Positions 1 through 11,460 of a stretch of DNA of 64,000 nt are shown piece after piece. The DNA comes from Protopterus annectens (taxonomy: Eukaryota > Chordata > Ceratodontiformes > Protopteridae), in the NCBI RefSeq assembly GCF_019279795.1, contig NC_056745.1:504062359-504126358 (forward strand). Direction: 5' to 3'. Every line of letters begins with the position of its first letter. Position 1 is the first letter of the stretch. Below the pieces are notes generated by a model that did not search any database, was not told where the DNA came from, and saw only the letters and a program-made list of their open reading frames with translations. The position numbers and the translations under genes were made by a program.

Positions 1-91
1 ACGTACATAATTTTAGCTCCAATTTTAAGAAAGGCTCTTTGCTGAGTTGATGCAACAAGGCTTATCTAATAAATTATAATGCAGTTTAAAA

Positions 92-352
92 AATGGCACA
101 GTGGTGCAGCAGTAGCATTGTCGCCTCACAGCAAGAGGTTCTCCAGTTCAATTCCCGGCTGGAGTACATTCTGTGTGGAGTTTGCATGTCCTCCCTGTGT
201 TCCTGTGGGTTTCCTCCGGGTGCTCTGGTTTCCTCCCATGTTACAAATACATACGTCTGGAGTGTTTCTCCCTGGGCCTCCGATGAAAACTGGCTTCATT
301 CCAAGTTGGACTTTCCCGGTAAACAAACGTTAAATAAATAAATAAAAATAAA
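92..352 (+). repeat. tRNA-derived SINE with L2-like LINE tail
   Basis: The head carries an A-box-like stretch (tggcacagtggtgcagca, from about 93) and a B-box-like stretch (gttcaattcccgg, about 146-158). A body with the widespread 'tgtggagtttgcatgtcctcc' type of sequence follows. The 3' part (about 255-330) reads tctggagtgtttctccctgg, and the copy ends in an AAATAAATAAATA-rich tail. That 3' part matches the end of the L2-like LINE at 41650-41760 and the minus-strand fragment at 1086-1183. A related SINE lies at 42655-42838 on the minus strand. The short reading frames inside it are chance frames. Confidence 0.8.
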
Positions 353-1085
353 AAAAGTAAACCAGTGTGGTAGTCTTCAAGCATTAATAAACAATGTAAT
401 AAAAGGATGAAATCCTTAAACCTATACAAGCAGGATAAATGACCCCCAAATGAAGATTACTTCATGCATGGAGCCTAATAACATACCCTTGTCTAATTAA
501 TACCACCAAGCAAGTATTAATGGACCCATTCCTCAAATTCTTCAACCTAAGCTGAGCAACTGGCTTTGTAGCATGTAAGTGGAGCTTAGCTGTTCTGATG
601 CCACTCCTTCACAGACCCAGGAAATTACAGACCCATCAGCCTAACATGTCTTCCAGTATGAAACAAGATGGTTTAACATCAGGATCTATGCACACATCAG
701 GAGGGTATATTTCCATAAATGACAAGATACTTGATTAAAGTGTGACAAAAAATATAAGAAATAGAAAAGAGGTCAAACTACGACTTTGAAAACTGAAATA
801 AATAAGCTGAACAGACAGATTAAACATCAGACAAGATCAAGAAAATTTTTGATGAAAATTTATAAAAATAAACTGAACATAATAGGAAACCACTTTACAG
901 ATATGTAAGATGTGGTAGGAGTAAAGTCATACGAATTGATAAACTGTGTGTAGATTCTAAAATTTATTCTCGGAGAAAACAGATTATAGATACATTTACA
1001 AAATCTTGCAGTTTGGCTCCACAAAAGGGTGCTAAATTGTCCTAGTAAGATGCAGGTAACCTCAGACACTAAAATCAAATTAGAT
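353..1085. other. AT-rich intronic sequence, nothing recognised
   Basis: No long frame, repeat or RNA signature was recognised. It probably contains worn-down transposon sequence. Confidence 0.5.
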
Positions 1086-1183
1086 TATATTTTATTTATT
1101 TACATTTGTTAACCGGGAAAGTCCATTGGACACATGTCCATTTTCAGTGGAGGCCCGAGGAGAAAAGCTCCACATTTAAAATG
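1086..1183 (-). repeat. 3' tail of the L2-like LINE/SINE family
   Basis: On the minus strand this reads as the shared tail: tggagcttttctcctcgggc, then the ccggttaacaaatgtaaata motif and an AAATAAATA tail. It is nearly the same as 41650-41760. Only the tail is present, so it could be a 5'-truncated LINE or the end of a SINE. Confidence 0.7.
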
Positions 1184-1289
1184 AACTTACAGTACCATTA
1201 TTATCATTATTTACTAGATTGTATAAATATGGGGAGATTCCTCAAGACTGGAAACATACACTTGTTGAAACTATCTTTAAGCATACCTC

Positions 1290-1500
1290 TCGACCGTACC
1301 GAATTTCTCGACTTTTACCGGTTTTGAGGTCTAAATAATGGGGTACCACAATTCCCGAATGGCACTCCTTAAGTTCCGATTTTCCCAGCTCTGGTTTTGA
1401 ATTTTTCGCCTTTTGACCTGACGTCATCACGTGTGCGATTACGTCAGCACTGTTAGCCTGCCAGCCTGTTGGAATTGAGCCGGTATTTGCGAACCGTTAC
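1290..1500. other. CpG-retaining segment with CRE-like and E-box motifs
   Basis: This 200-bp block is less AT-rich than its surroundings and keeps many CpGs. It holds a perfect CRE palindrome TGACGTCA (1419-1426), an E-box CACGTG (1428-1433) and TTACGTCA (1439-1446) within 28 bp. It may be the promoter region of an unclassified transposon; no host gene start is visible nearby. Confidence 0.4.
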
Positions 1501-2700
1501 AAGTGCGGGTATTTGTGAGCCGTTACAATTGTATTTATTTGTAAGCAGCAGGGACATGCTGGAACTTGGAAGCAGGGGTTGAAGAACTTAATTATTTGCA
1601 AGCAGCAGAGAGACATGGGAGAGGATGTGGACCCATGTGGCCAGAATTCATCCCGAAGATGGAGAGATGGTAGACTGAAAACGAAAAGCTGCACACCTAC
1701 CCGGGTAAGTAGTAAATGTGCTACAGGTTTCTTGAAATTATCCAAAGGCGTACTGTGATGGCACTTCATCCATAGCTGTTGGCTTTTATCAGAACAGTCG
1801 AAATGCTGCTCTGGTTTGCAAACGTGATTGCTAGAATGTGATTTGTTGCAGCAACAGTTTTATACAGTTTTTGTTGCATTATGGCAGAAGTACAACCATA
1901 CAATTATAGGAACTGTTAAATACGGCTTATTTTATATCATCAGTAGGGGTCAATTTTTTGGCTCCGATTCTGATGTATTTTCTCCTCCTTACTTTGTTGG
2001 TAGTTGCTTTTGTATGGTAGTCTTGTGACAAGTGTCACTATCCTTTCTCTTCCAGACAGTATCTCTTGCCTGCATATCTAATTAATCTCGTAGTGGTATG
2101 CCCTCACCTCTGCCAGCTATCGACCTCCTTATCCTGTCCCGATTCGCCATCCTTTCTTGTTATTAAAGGACACCTATGGGAATAAATAGCATGTTTCTGC
2201 TTTCTAATGTATTTTCTTGCTCTTTTGGTTGACCCCCCAACTAAATGAATGGTTCACGTAACGGAAAGCATTGATATTTTTTGTTTCTGCCGATTACAAT
2301 TGTAATGCTAAGCGTAGAGAGCTATTATTAATAGTCGAGTATTAGTACGCTTAAGTCACCCATCATTCAGAAAACTCTGTAGTTTTAGTGCTCTTTTTGG
2401 TAAAATATGGTTTATGAAGCTGCTTGAGAGTGATGTCGACATTTTTTAGATGGACTTTCAAATAAACATAATTGAGTTGTTGGGTAGCATATTCCACTTG
2501 CGGTATAGACAATGTTTATTTTCCTCTCTCTCTGTCTTGTTCCGATTAGGTAGCTATCAATTTTGCAGTTCAGGTTTCCAAACTGAACACTTGAGAAGTA
2601 GATGAGGGACAAATTATTTGCAAGCAACAGCAGATGAAGAACTTAAGCTGGGATATGCTGGAAGCAGGGATGTAGAACTTAAGCCAGAGAGGTAAGTTCA
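1500..2700. repeat. Unclassified region with partial direct repeats
   Basis: A block reading 'tatttgtaagcagcaggga ... atgctggaa ... gaagcaggggt ... gaagaactta' occurs around 1535-1620 and again, diverged, around 2605-2690. The copies are about 1.07 kb apart in the same orientation. A shorter tandem pair (gtatttg..aaccgttacaa / gtatttg..agccgttacaa) lies at about 1480-1530. This could be the ends of an old LTR-like or other element; no coding domain supports that. Confidence 0.35.
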
Positions 2701-2708
2701 TCATTACA

Positions 2709-2710
<2 letters not shown>

Positions 2711-2787
<77 letters not shown>

Positions 2788-2817
2788 CCTGTGCCTATGT
2801 CTATGTGTGTGTGTGTA
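2711..2817. repeat. (GT)n/(GC)n microsatellite
   Basis: About 70 bp of uninterrupted GT from 2711, then GCGCGCGC, then an interrupted GT run. The minus-strand frame over it is a translation of the repeat and is not a gene. Confidence 0.95.
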
Positions 2818-3477
2818 CATTTATGTAAGGTAGGCAGATACAATATCAGAAAGCTAGCATTCACAGAGAAGGAGTGAACATCTGGTACAGTGCTTTCTTC
2901 TGTCTTTAACAGTGAAGAGCACCAAATATGCACAGAACAGGCATAAAGATTTCTCAGTAAAAGGTAGAGCTGATAATAAGCTAGGCAACTTGAACTTTCA
3001 GTTAAGCAGACAGTTGAAGAAGCATGCACTATTCAGAAGCAAACAATACGTCTGTACTTCCAGTATGATATGAAGACAGATGTGAACAGTTGAGGGGATA
3101 TTTTAATAAGTGTTAGAGTAGCAATCATTAAGTAATGCCAGTGGGTAGGCAGTATGTTAAAAAAAAAAAAAACAAGACACTTCATATGCAGGCATATCAG
3201 ACATGATGCAATTCTAGTGAGAGTAGGATAATTTTTATACTGGCTATCTCAAACTGACAGCTCAGTCAGAAGAAAGGGAACACAGAAATACTGAGTGGAA
3301 CAAGAAAGACTTATTTGTCATCAAAGGCTGTCACTCTACAGTTTGCAGCACTTGACTGATTTAATTAATCTGCATCAAAGAGCATATGTAACAATGGACA
3401 ATATCAGACAATGCCTGTGTTTGTAATAGTTACCAGTCCTCCGCCCAAGCTGTCTGCTCATGATCAGCATGCTGCAA

Positions 3478-3501
3478 ACACACACACACACACACACAAA
3501 C
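3478..3501. repeat. (CA)n microsatellite
   Basis: A short CA run, slightly interrupted. Confidence 0.9.
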
Positions 3502-3539
3502 ACACAGCCTGAATTCCCTACCCCACCACCAATTCTAAA

Positions 3540-5690
3540 AAACATCAGGATTTCTGCCTCATATGTTTGTTCTGTTCCTCATAAAATGAGTGGTTTCCTG
3601 GATTTTTATGGCAAATCAGTGAAGGATTCAATTCACTAAATAATGACAGGCATTTGAATTTCAGCAGTAATATTCTTCAGAAAATACATAGTAACACAAA
3701 ACCTTTTACTCTAGCAATGCTCTAAGTTTATAAGATCAATATTTGAAAACTGTCCATATTTTAGGGCTGTATTCCTCCATTATTGGCTTTGTTCAGTTTT
3801 TTTGTGCTAAAAAGTTGAGAACTAAGGAAGTAAAATCACTGAATATGTGTGGGGGCTGTATTCCCCCCATTATTGATTTTGTCCAGGTGTTTTGTGGTAA
3901 GAGGTTGAGAGAGCTAGGGTGAGAATGGAATTCAATAAATGATGGTCATTTAAGTTTCATTCTTACTATCTTTCAGGAAACAGCGGATTTGGCATAGTGA
4001 TACGTTGCTTTGACTATAGTGCACAGGGTCCTGATTCAAGACTTTGGCAGTGAAATGCATGGTGGTAAAACAAGACTTTAATTTCTAGCAACTTTCCAAG
4101 ATTATACAAGCAATGTTTAAAATGTGTCAATGTTCTTTGGGCTTTTGTCCCCCCCCCCCCCAATAAATTTTGTCTTTTTTCAGATTTCTTGTGGTGCAAA
4201 GTTGAGAGACAGTCGAGTAGATTTTTACAAGGAGCTGGGATTCAGGGGTAGAGAAGTTTAATACTGCTTATGATGCTGAGTCTGCTTGCATTGCTAATAG
4301 CATAACATGTTGAATACTTGCTTTTGATGCAGAAGGCTGTGGGTTCTACTCCCACTATGTAAATGCATTGCTGATACTACTGTGTTTTACTTTTAAATGG
4401 GGTGGATGCTGTAATCCTGCAAATGTCCTCTTTGGTGGTGATAACTAGTAACAATGAACCTGTTATCAGTTTGCCATCCATTCCCTATTGCAATATTACT
4501 AGCTTATCATTTTTTAATGTAACATAGGGAATTTATTCCTCAAGGGCAACAGGCACTTTATTTGTAGATGAAACAATGAAATATAAGGTTGTTTGCTAGC
4601 AGCAACCTCTTCATTAGTTACAGATCTCTTTAATGTAGAAATAGATGACTTTTACTTCTGCAGAGATTGTGCATATTTAATGATACTAGTGGATTGTAGA
4701 AGTTTGAGTAGACTTACGAAGGAAATGTTCTGAATTGGGCAGTTTGTCATTATTGCTGCATGCATTTTATTTCATTGTTTACTGGAAAAATGTTCAAAAC
4801 AATAAAATACAATCAGGAAGGTGTATCAAAGAACACATGTATGTTTCATGTGCAAGGGGCCTATGATTTGGAAACAGCCCAAAGTTAATCTTTATCTGCC
4901 ACTGGCCAGATGTAATTTCTTTGAATGTGAGTTTCAAGGGCAGAGAAGTTTCAATGCTAAGTCTATTTTAATTGTGAGACTGCATTGCTTTGTTTACCAG
5001 ATGTCTATTAGTGTTTGTGCAGTAAAATGTAAAATAAAACTTTTAAATGAAATCCAAATCATCGTAGAAGTAAAGCAGTATGCACATTACAGTGTTTATA
5101 GTAAATGGGGTGAAATAGCCAAGTAATGGGACATTGGAATGGCTGCAGGGGGGAGAGTTGTATATGGGAAGGCTCCATTCGACCATGATTTTGTGAGGGG
5201 GGGGGTGACAAAGACAGCCCCAGGCAGCACAAACTGTAGTTATGCCACTGATCAGTAGGCCATGAAGAATAACTTTTGGAAGTCCTAGCCAACTATAATA
5301 TTCTTTTGCTAAGATTAGAATATTGCCAACCATTAAATGTCCTACTTTTATCATAAAATCCATGTACTGCAAGTCACTGAAAACAAAATCTTAGGGTTCA
5401 TAATCGTCTCCCTTCCCAGTGAACATCATTGCTACACATTTAAAAGAAAATGGTTACCATTTACTACAGGGTATGGGTCTCTGGGGCCATATTTTGGTTG
5501 TCTGCTCTTCAATTTGTGTTTGACAGTTGATATTGCATAATTCCATTTGAGCGGTCGTGGTTACATAAGTATGTATGCAAATTTTATGCTAACAAGCATA
5601 CAGATTTGTACCTATTTTCATGGGCCTTTGTCCAGATTTTTGATGTTTCCGGGATGAGAGGTATGTCTAAGTGAAAGGGATGTAGGACAA
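3540..5690. repeat. Cluster of diverged SINE-like repeat copies
   Basis: A body of the form 'gggct.t.tcc..cattattg.tttgtcca.tttttgtgg.aa..gttgagag' recurs at about 3762-3830, 3848-3915, 4130-4215 and, partly, 5620-5670. Two tRNA-like heads with A- and B-box-like stretches lie at about 3985-4045 and 4296-4360; the second keeps gggttctactccc. A second motif, 'g.ttcaggggtagagaagttt..atgct...tctg', occurs at about 4235-4290 and 4925-4985. No coding sequence was found. Confidence 0.45.
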
Positions 5691-5879
5691 ACCCAGAGTT
5701 ATACAGACTTATAATATTACAATAATGGATACTGTTATACTGAATAAATTATTGTCAGAATTGGAAAGGCTGGGACTTGAAATCATATCATCAAGCATAT
5801 ACTGAAAATAGATCTATTATCACCTATAACATGATGTTCTATAACAATATAATATATTGTGATGTAATTTATATATATT

Positions 5880-6870
5880 TAACTTAAGCATTTGATAGGG
5901 TCATACATAAAACACTGATCAATAAATTAGAAGAACTAGGTATTGATGTACTCTTGATAAGACAGACAGCTGACGGCTTACAAATAGGACATTTTAAGTA
6001 TCATACTGCAGTCGAATAGGTAAAATTCATGGTTATGGTGAGGCTGTCCAACCAGGCTCTGTCCTGGGTCATTTAGATTGTATCTTTCAGATCTACCTTT
6101 TTCACCTCAGATGTTCTACAGTCTGTAGTAAGATGACTTGAAAATGGGTGAACTGATTATGTGTGTTACAGATAGAACATGTCTGCAAAAGAACTTGAAT
6201 AAACTGACCATTTGGGCAAAGGAGAAAAATACGCTGAAAAACAGATAAAAAACTAAGCATATGAGATTTATTAGAATTAACTTGAAAGGTGAATATTTAA
6301 TACAGCATACAGTGACTGAAATTTTAGATTTATTTGTGGACCTTAGAATATGAGTATACCCATCTGAGTTTTTCTAATCATATCAACTAATTGTTTAATG
6401 ATGGTTATAAACTGTAGACTGTATAAAAGATATTTAAAGTCTAGGAACTCAAAAATGATGAAATCATTGCTTGTTAGTTACATTAGACACAAACTTGAGT
6501 ATGGAATAACAATACAGAATCCTTATAAGAAAACAAACATGAGTAAACTGGAAACATTACAGTGGAAATATACCAAGGGCATCCAAGGATGTGAAATTGT
6601 ACATTAATATGAAATACTAAAATACATGAACTCGTACACTTTCTCATATGGACATTTAAGAAGAGATCTTATTTAGGTATATAGGACATTTAGAGACAAC
6701 TACCTCTGTGAATGTTTGGGGTTATCAAAAGTAGTAGAAAATCATCAGACAACCTATGCAGAAGTTTTTACAGGAATGAAAAGTGTACGTACTGGTTCTT
6801 GGACAGAGTAGCTGATGCATGAAATAAGACTACCAAATTACCTTAAGGCAAGCACTGGTTTACATACTTG
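5880..6870 (+). pseudogene. Decayed CR1-like LINE reverse transcriptase fragment
   Basis: Frames broken by many stops still show the RT motif A region (AFDRVIHKTLINKLEELGI at about 5888-5945). Near 6450-6590 they show the C-terminal 'SLLVSYIRHKLEYGITI..PY.K..MSKLETLQ' region typical of CR1/jockey-type LINEs. It resembles the fragment at 44610-46110 more than the CR1 copies at 24-29 and 50-52 kb, so it appears to be a separate, older family. No functional product is possible. Confidence 0.65.
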
Positions 6871-7034
6871 TAAAAAACTGGACACTTAGTATGGGAATAA
6901 TTGTTTTGATATATAGGCAGGCTAGAAGGGTATTCTTGCCCACATATGACATATTTGATTGTGTGTGTGTATTATGTGTAAAGCCATGGGGCATACTACA
7001 ACAGACCTAATTAACTATAATATCAAAATTCTTA

Positions 7035-7745
7035 TCAAACTTGACCCCCAGCAAATTAACTTTTGTCAAGGATAGATCCTGTCTAATAAATCATGTAAAC
7101 TGCTTTGAGAGGGTTACTCATGGTACAGACTGTGGACAAGCTCTCTATACAGCATATGTTAAACTGATATCATACCAGTGGAGTTCTGCAGTAATTTGTG
7201 CTTGGACCTCTGCTGTTCATCTACATCGCAGATCACCAATTATCAAATGAGGTTCTCTGGTTGACAAAGTCTGTGGATGATTGTACGCTGGGAGTCATCA
7301 TTAAGTCCCCATCTGACACAGATGCACTTTAACATAAGCTACACTTGTCAATCGCTGATGTACTAAAAATGGGTTCAAGCTCAATAAAAACTGCAACACT
7401 GTAGCATTTGGTAAGTATGCCCTAGGTTCAGTTTATAGTTTAGACAACACAACAATTCAAAATGAAAATTCTTGACAGACCTGGGTACATGGGTGGATAG
7501 CTCCCTTGCATTCGACCATCAGCTTGCAACAGTGGTTAGGAAATCTTTTTACATTGCACAGCTTACAGTAAAAGGTATTTTATCCAGATCAAAAGAAGCC
7601 CTCATCTCTTTGTACTCCACTTTGATAAGACCCATTGCTGAGTGCAATGCCCACTTTGGGATGTATGTTAATAAGCATATCAAGAAATTTGAAACATATT
7701 AGAGGTTTGCAACTAAAAAGATCAAGAGTCTAAAAGGGAAGGTGT
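7035..7745 (+). pseudogene. Decayed CR1 LINE reverse transcriptase fragment
   Basis: The order of fragments follows CR1 RT: a 'KLTFVKDRSCLINHVNCFE' segment (about 7050-7110), a degraded 'SVDDCTLGVIIKSPSDTDAL' segment carrying the catalytic aspartates (about 7270-7330), and 'DLGTWVDSSLAFDHQLATVV' running on to 'LISLYSTLIRPIAECNAHFG' (about 7476-7665). Compared with the copy at 50-52.6 kb it has frameshifts, stops and a deletion after motif A. Both ends are missing. Confidence 0.8.
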
Positions 7746-8800
7746 AGGAAGACCAAGACTAATAATACTGAACTCGGAGAATGGAAATTAACTGAGGTAT
7801 AGATACCTGACAAAATCTTACAAGCAGCTAAGAGACTGTACACTGGCAAGGCCTATTCATTTCAGACCAGTAGCAATTTCTTTTTTTTTTTGGGGGGGGG
7901 GGTTTCTAGAAACAATTAAACTATGTAAGCAGCAGGGACTGCGGTGGAATATGCTGTACTCAGCCAGTCTAATACTTTTTATGCATGGGCATTCCTAAAC
8001 ATTTACAGAACCAAAAGAACTGCTTGACACACTACAATGACCTGTGAACTGGAGAGGAGAACAACAGGACAGTGAAATGAAGGTTCGCAAACTTTGTGAG
8101 ATGGGTGGCCGTATTAAGAATAGAGTGACTTTACATTTACTTAAAAGAAAGAGAGTCTGAAAGAAAAGCACAGATCATTCAAGATGTGAGAAGAGTAGTG
8201 TGACAGCTTTGAAATGGTCAAGAAAAATGAAAATGAAGGAGACTATGAAAGGATGGCTCCTAAAATGGATACCATGGACTCGAAGTATAGCTTACAGGTA
8301 TAATGCATTTGTTAACTGTTTTCTCTCCTCTACCCTCCTCTACCTCAATAGCAACAGTAAAAGGACAAATAGAGGAAATGACTCCATTATGGGGCTTGTA
8401 ACTTTAAGAAGTTGCATGCAAAAATTTAAGGTAAATCTGTCTCAAATCTATTTTTTTTCTTTTCTTAAACTGTTCTTATATTTACAATTATGAATGTTAG
8501 ACTTTAGACCAAGATGAATGGTCCCCAAAAGATCTCAAGACTATTTATTAAAAATAACCACTACTAGAAACAGATTGGAACACCAGTCATGCCATTTTTA
8601 TGAGTGAGGAAGGCATAATTCGGTGAAGTTAATGAGCAGTACCTACTAAGGGTTGCTTTCATTATATCAGTGGGACAAAGTAATGTTAATAATGACAAAA
8701 GCAATACAGCAGGGTAGGAATTACAGGTATTAAGCAGTACTAAATAAGGAAAAAACAACTAGAAAAAACAGAATGCCTCACAGTATATTCAAACTAGTGA
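7746..8800. other. Intronic sequence, no gene
   Basis: Contains a T11G10-like low-complexity run (about 7881-7902). Nothing else was recognised. Confidence 0.5.
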
Positions 8801-8804
8801 ATAC

Positions 8805-9312
8805 GTTTATAGGTAGGTACTAGGCTATTGGCCCTAGGGCCTATATAAGCCTAGCCAAAAGGTACCCTTACTTTTGCCACCCAAGAAAATTATTTTCCTG
8901 TGCCCCTGTCGAGCAGAGCCCCAGAGGTGATCCCGGGGTGAATTTCCTATTTCCCATCCAATCATCAAGATATTTCTTAAACAGTGCTAATGAGGAGCTT
9001 TGTTTGATATAAATAGGTAGTTTGTTCCAGAGTAATGGAAGTCTCTGGGACAGGAATCTCTCTCTCCAGAATGTTCTGTTTATTTTGGTGACAAGGTTTA
9101 GGTCCCTAGAGTGTGTAGCTCGGAGGGATTGGGATTTCTTTAAGTGGAGCATGTCCATCAGCTCTGGGTTTGACATAGCTTCGTATGTTAGGCAGAGATC
9201 GCCACTGAGTAGGCGATATGCGACGGAGTACATCTGAAGCTTTTTGAGACGGTCTGCATAGGGCATCTGTTTGAGGCCGGTAATCCTCTTTGTGAGGGGC
9301 TCAGGTGCTTGA
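8805..9312 (-). pseudogene. 5'-truncated CR1 LINE, 3' end of ORF2 and 3'UTR
   Basis: A 132-codon open frame (8868-9266, minus) encodes the CR1 ORF2 C-terminus: ITGLKQMPYADRLKKLQ, then YRLLSGDLCLTYEAMSNPEL and LWNKLPIYIKQS, ending DDWMGNRKF. The 3' UTR follows (about 8805-8865) with the family's 'gcctatataagcctagcc'-type end. The match to 52100-52600 is close. The copy starts abruptly near 9312, as expected for 5' truncation during target-primed reverse transcription. Confidence 0.88.
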
Positions 9313-9429
9313 GTGAAATTAAAGTTTTCCTCCTAGGATAAGTGAAGGTGGGTAGAGGGGGGAGGAGGCGAGTCATTGTGAGTTCTTACCATAAGGGGGT
9401 GGCTTAGAACTCCCTGGTTTTGAAGTGGA

Positions 9430-11460
9430 GGTAGTCCACTGCTTAGATCTCTACATTTCCTGGGGCTGCTGTCTGGGTGGACCGTTTCCATGGTGCCTAG
9501 GCTGGGCTGGCTTACTTGGAGCAGGGAAGGACCAGTGCTTGCAGGGACAATGCCTGCTGAACCTAGGGGGCTGGACTTGTAAGAAATCCTGAACTGTTTG
9601 CATAGATTTTGCTTTTTCTTCCATCTTTTTTAACACCTTTTCTGCCTTAGTGCCAAATAAGTTATCTTTGTGCAAAGGGGCATCCAACAATTTAGATTTG
9701 ACATGGTCTGGCAGGGGTTGTTCCTTAAGCCATGCATGTCTTCTAATGACAGATCCAGCGACTGCTGCCCTGCAAGAAGCTTCTAGGGCATCAAAGGCAC
9801 AGTGCAAAGTGCGTTTAGTTACTTGGCTTGCAGAATGCATCAAGTCTTGTAAATCTTTAGATTCTGTCCAAGCAGGAAGGGAAGACATTTTTTGTTTAAG
9901 TAGTTCCAGGGTACGTTGCTGAAATTTCAGCATATGGAACTGACAATTTAGTGCACTGATGGCAAGAGTAGCTGAAGTATATACTTTTTTACCCCATCTG
10001 TCCAAAGCTCAGGAATCCCTGTCTGAGGGTGTGGGATTCTTAGCAGAGGTTGCTTTAATCCCTCTTGGCCCTTGAGAAATGACCTCAGGGTCAGCTGTTG
10101 GATTTTTAAAAAGATATTTGTGTGTCAGGGACTCTATAGTGCCTGTCTGGCTTTCTGCGAGCAGGATGTAGGGCATCAGGAGTCCAGCTGGATTCAAGAA
10201 AAACATCATCCACAACATCCAGGACTGGGGGGATGGCCAATGGTCTCTGTTGTGGGAGATCTAAAAATTCCATGAGTCTCTTTTTAGACTGAGGGTAGTC
10301 CTGACTCTCCCACTGGAAATACTCCCTTAAAGTAAGCAGGGTTTCCCCAAAGGAAACATCCTCTGGGGGAGAGGCTGAAGGAATGGAGTCCTCTGCATTA
10401 GAATCCTCATAAGTGGAGAGGGGTTGCATGTCTTCATAGTCAGATGCATCAGACTCATCTGACTATTGTTCAGACAAAATAGCTTGGCTTCCCCTGATCA
10501 GCATGATAAGGTCTTCCGCCACTTTGAGCATTTGAGACTGAGGCAAGGTAGCAGGCATCTGAGAGTGGGTCGTCGGTTTCTTGGGTGTGGTTCGAACCCT
10601 GGGCCTAAGAAACTCAGTTGTTTTTGAAAGAACAGTAGTCGCCAATTAAGATGTCGGTTGGTGTTGAGATTCGGTAGCGCAAAGGACTTCCTCTGAAGCT
10701 GGTGCCTGCTCAGCGGCTCCGGACCCATCTAAGGTAGAGACGAACGCAGGATCCTTAGTCGAAGAAGGGTTTTGTGGCATACCGGTCTCCGAAAGGGTCT
10801 CGGCAGCGGGTGTGCGAATCAACAGAAGCGGGCATCAGGGGCTGCGAAAGCTCCTCACTGAGTACAGGAGGACTGATTGACTAGCTTAACAAAAGCACCG
10901 TCAGTAGGACTGGACCTGTGTGGTCTGTCTCTGTCTTTATCTTTACATGTTTTTGGAAGATCTGCTGTCGGATGGCTTACCAATGCCATATCGGAATTTG
11001 AAGACTGTAAACAAAAATATCTGGCTACAATAAGGGCCTGATGACGGATAGTTCTGGCATTGAACAAAGCACAGAAGCGACAATGGGGGACGTCATGGTC
11101 TGGGCCTAAACAAGCGATGCAGTAAAAGTGGAAGTCTCGGTGTGGTATTTGCTTTTCACAGGCAAAATAATTGTTAACTTTTTCTGACATTGGTTAGTGC
11201 AAGAAAAAAGGATCCCCAATGGGGTACTTAGCTTTAGAAGACTTCAACTTCAATTCAGAGATGAAAACTAGCGGCCGACCGGCACTCATACAAACTGCTT
11301 CTGCTTCGGGCTCCACAGCAAGAAAGACTGATGTAATGGTGTTGGCTGCCTTAATTTATACTACTGACGACCTTACGTCAGTCCTCAAGCAACAGCAGCT
11401 GACGCAGAAATACTAAGCCTCTGGTATTCGGGCCGGCCGAGGGCTATCTTGGCAGGGATA
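9430..11460 (-). pseudogene. DIRS retrotransposon gag fragment
   Basis: Four minus-strand frames make up a broken DIRS Gag. The N-terminal part (10855-11190) starts MSEK and carries a Cys/His cluster (CIACLGPDHDVPHCRFCALF) like that of the copies at 18.8 and 38.3 kb. Low-complexity Ser/Pro middle parts follow (10463-10728 and 10106-10429). The C-terminal helical part (9451-10005) contains 'WGKKVYTSATLAISALNCQF', matching 'HGKRVFTSATFRLRAVNYL' in the copy at 17 kb. No RT, RNase H or recombinase lies to its left, so this is an end fragment. An inverted terminal repeat could not be shown. Confidence 0.8.

Noticed and set aside
2679..3029. 116-codon minus-strand frame
   Set aside because: Half of it is a translation of the GT microsatellite (His-Thr repeat). 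No motif, no splice context.
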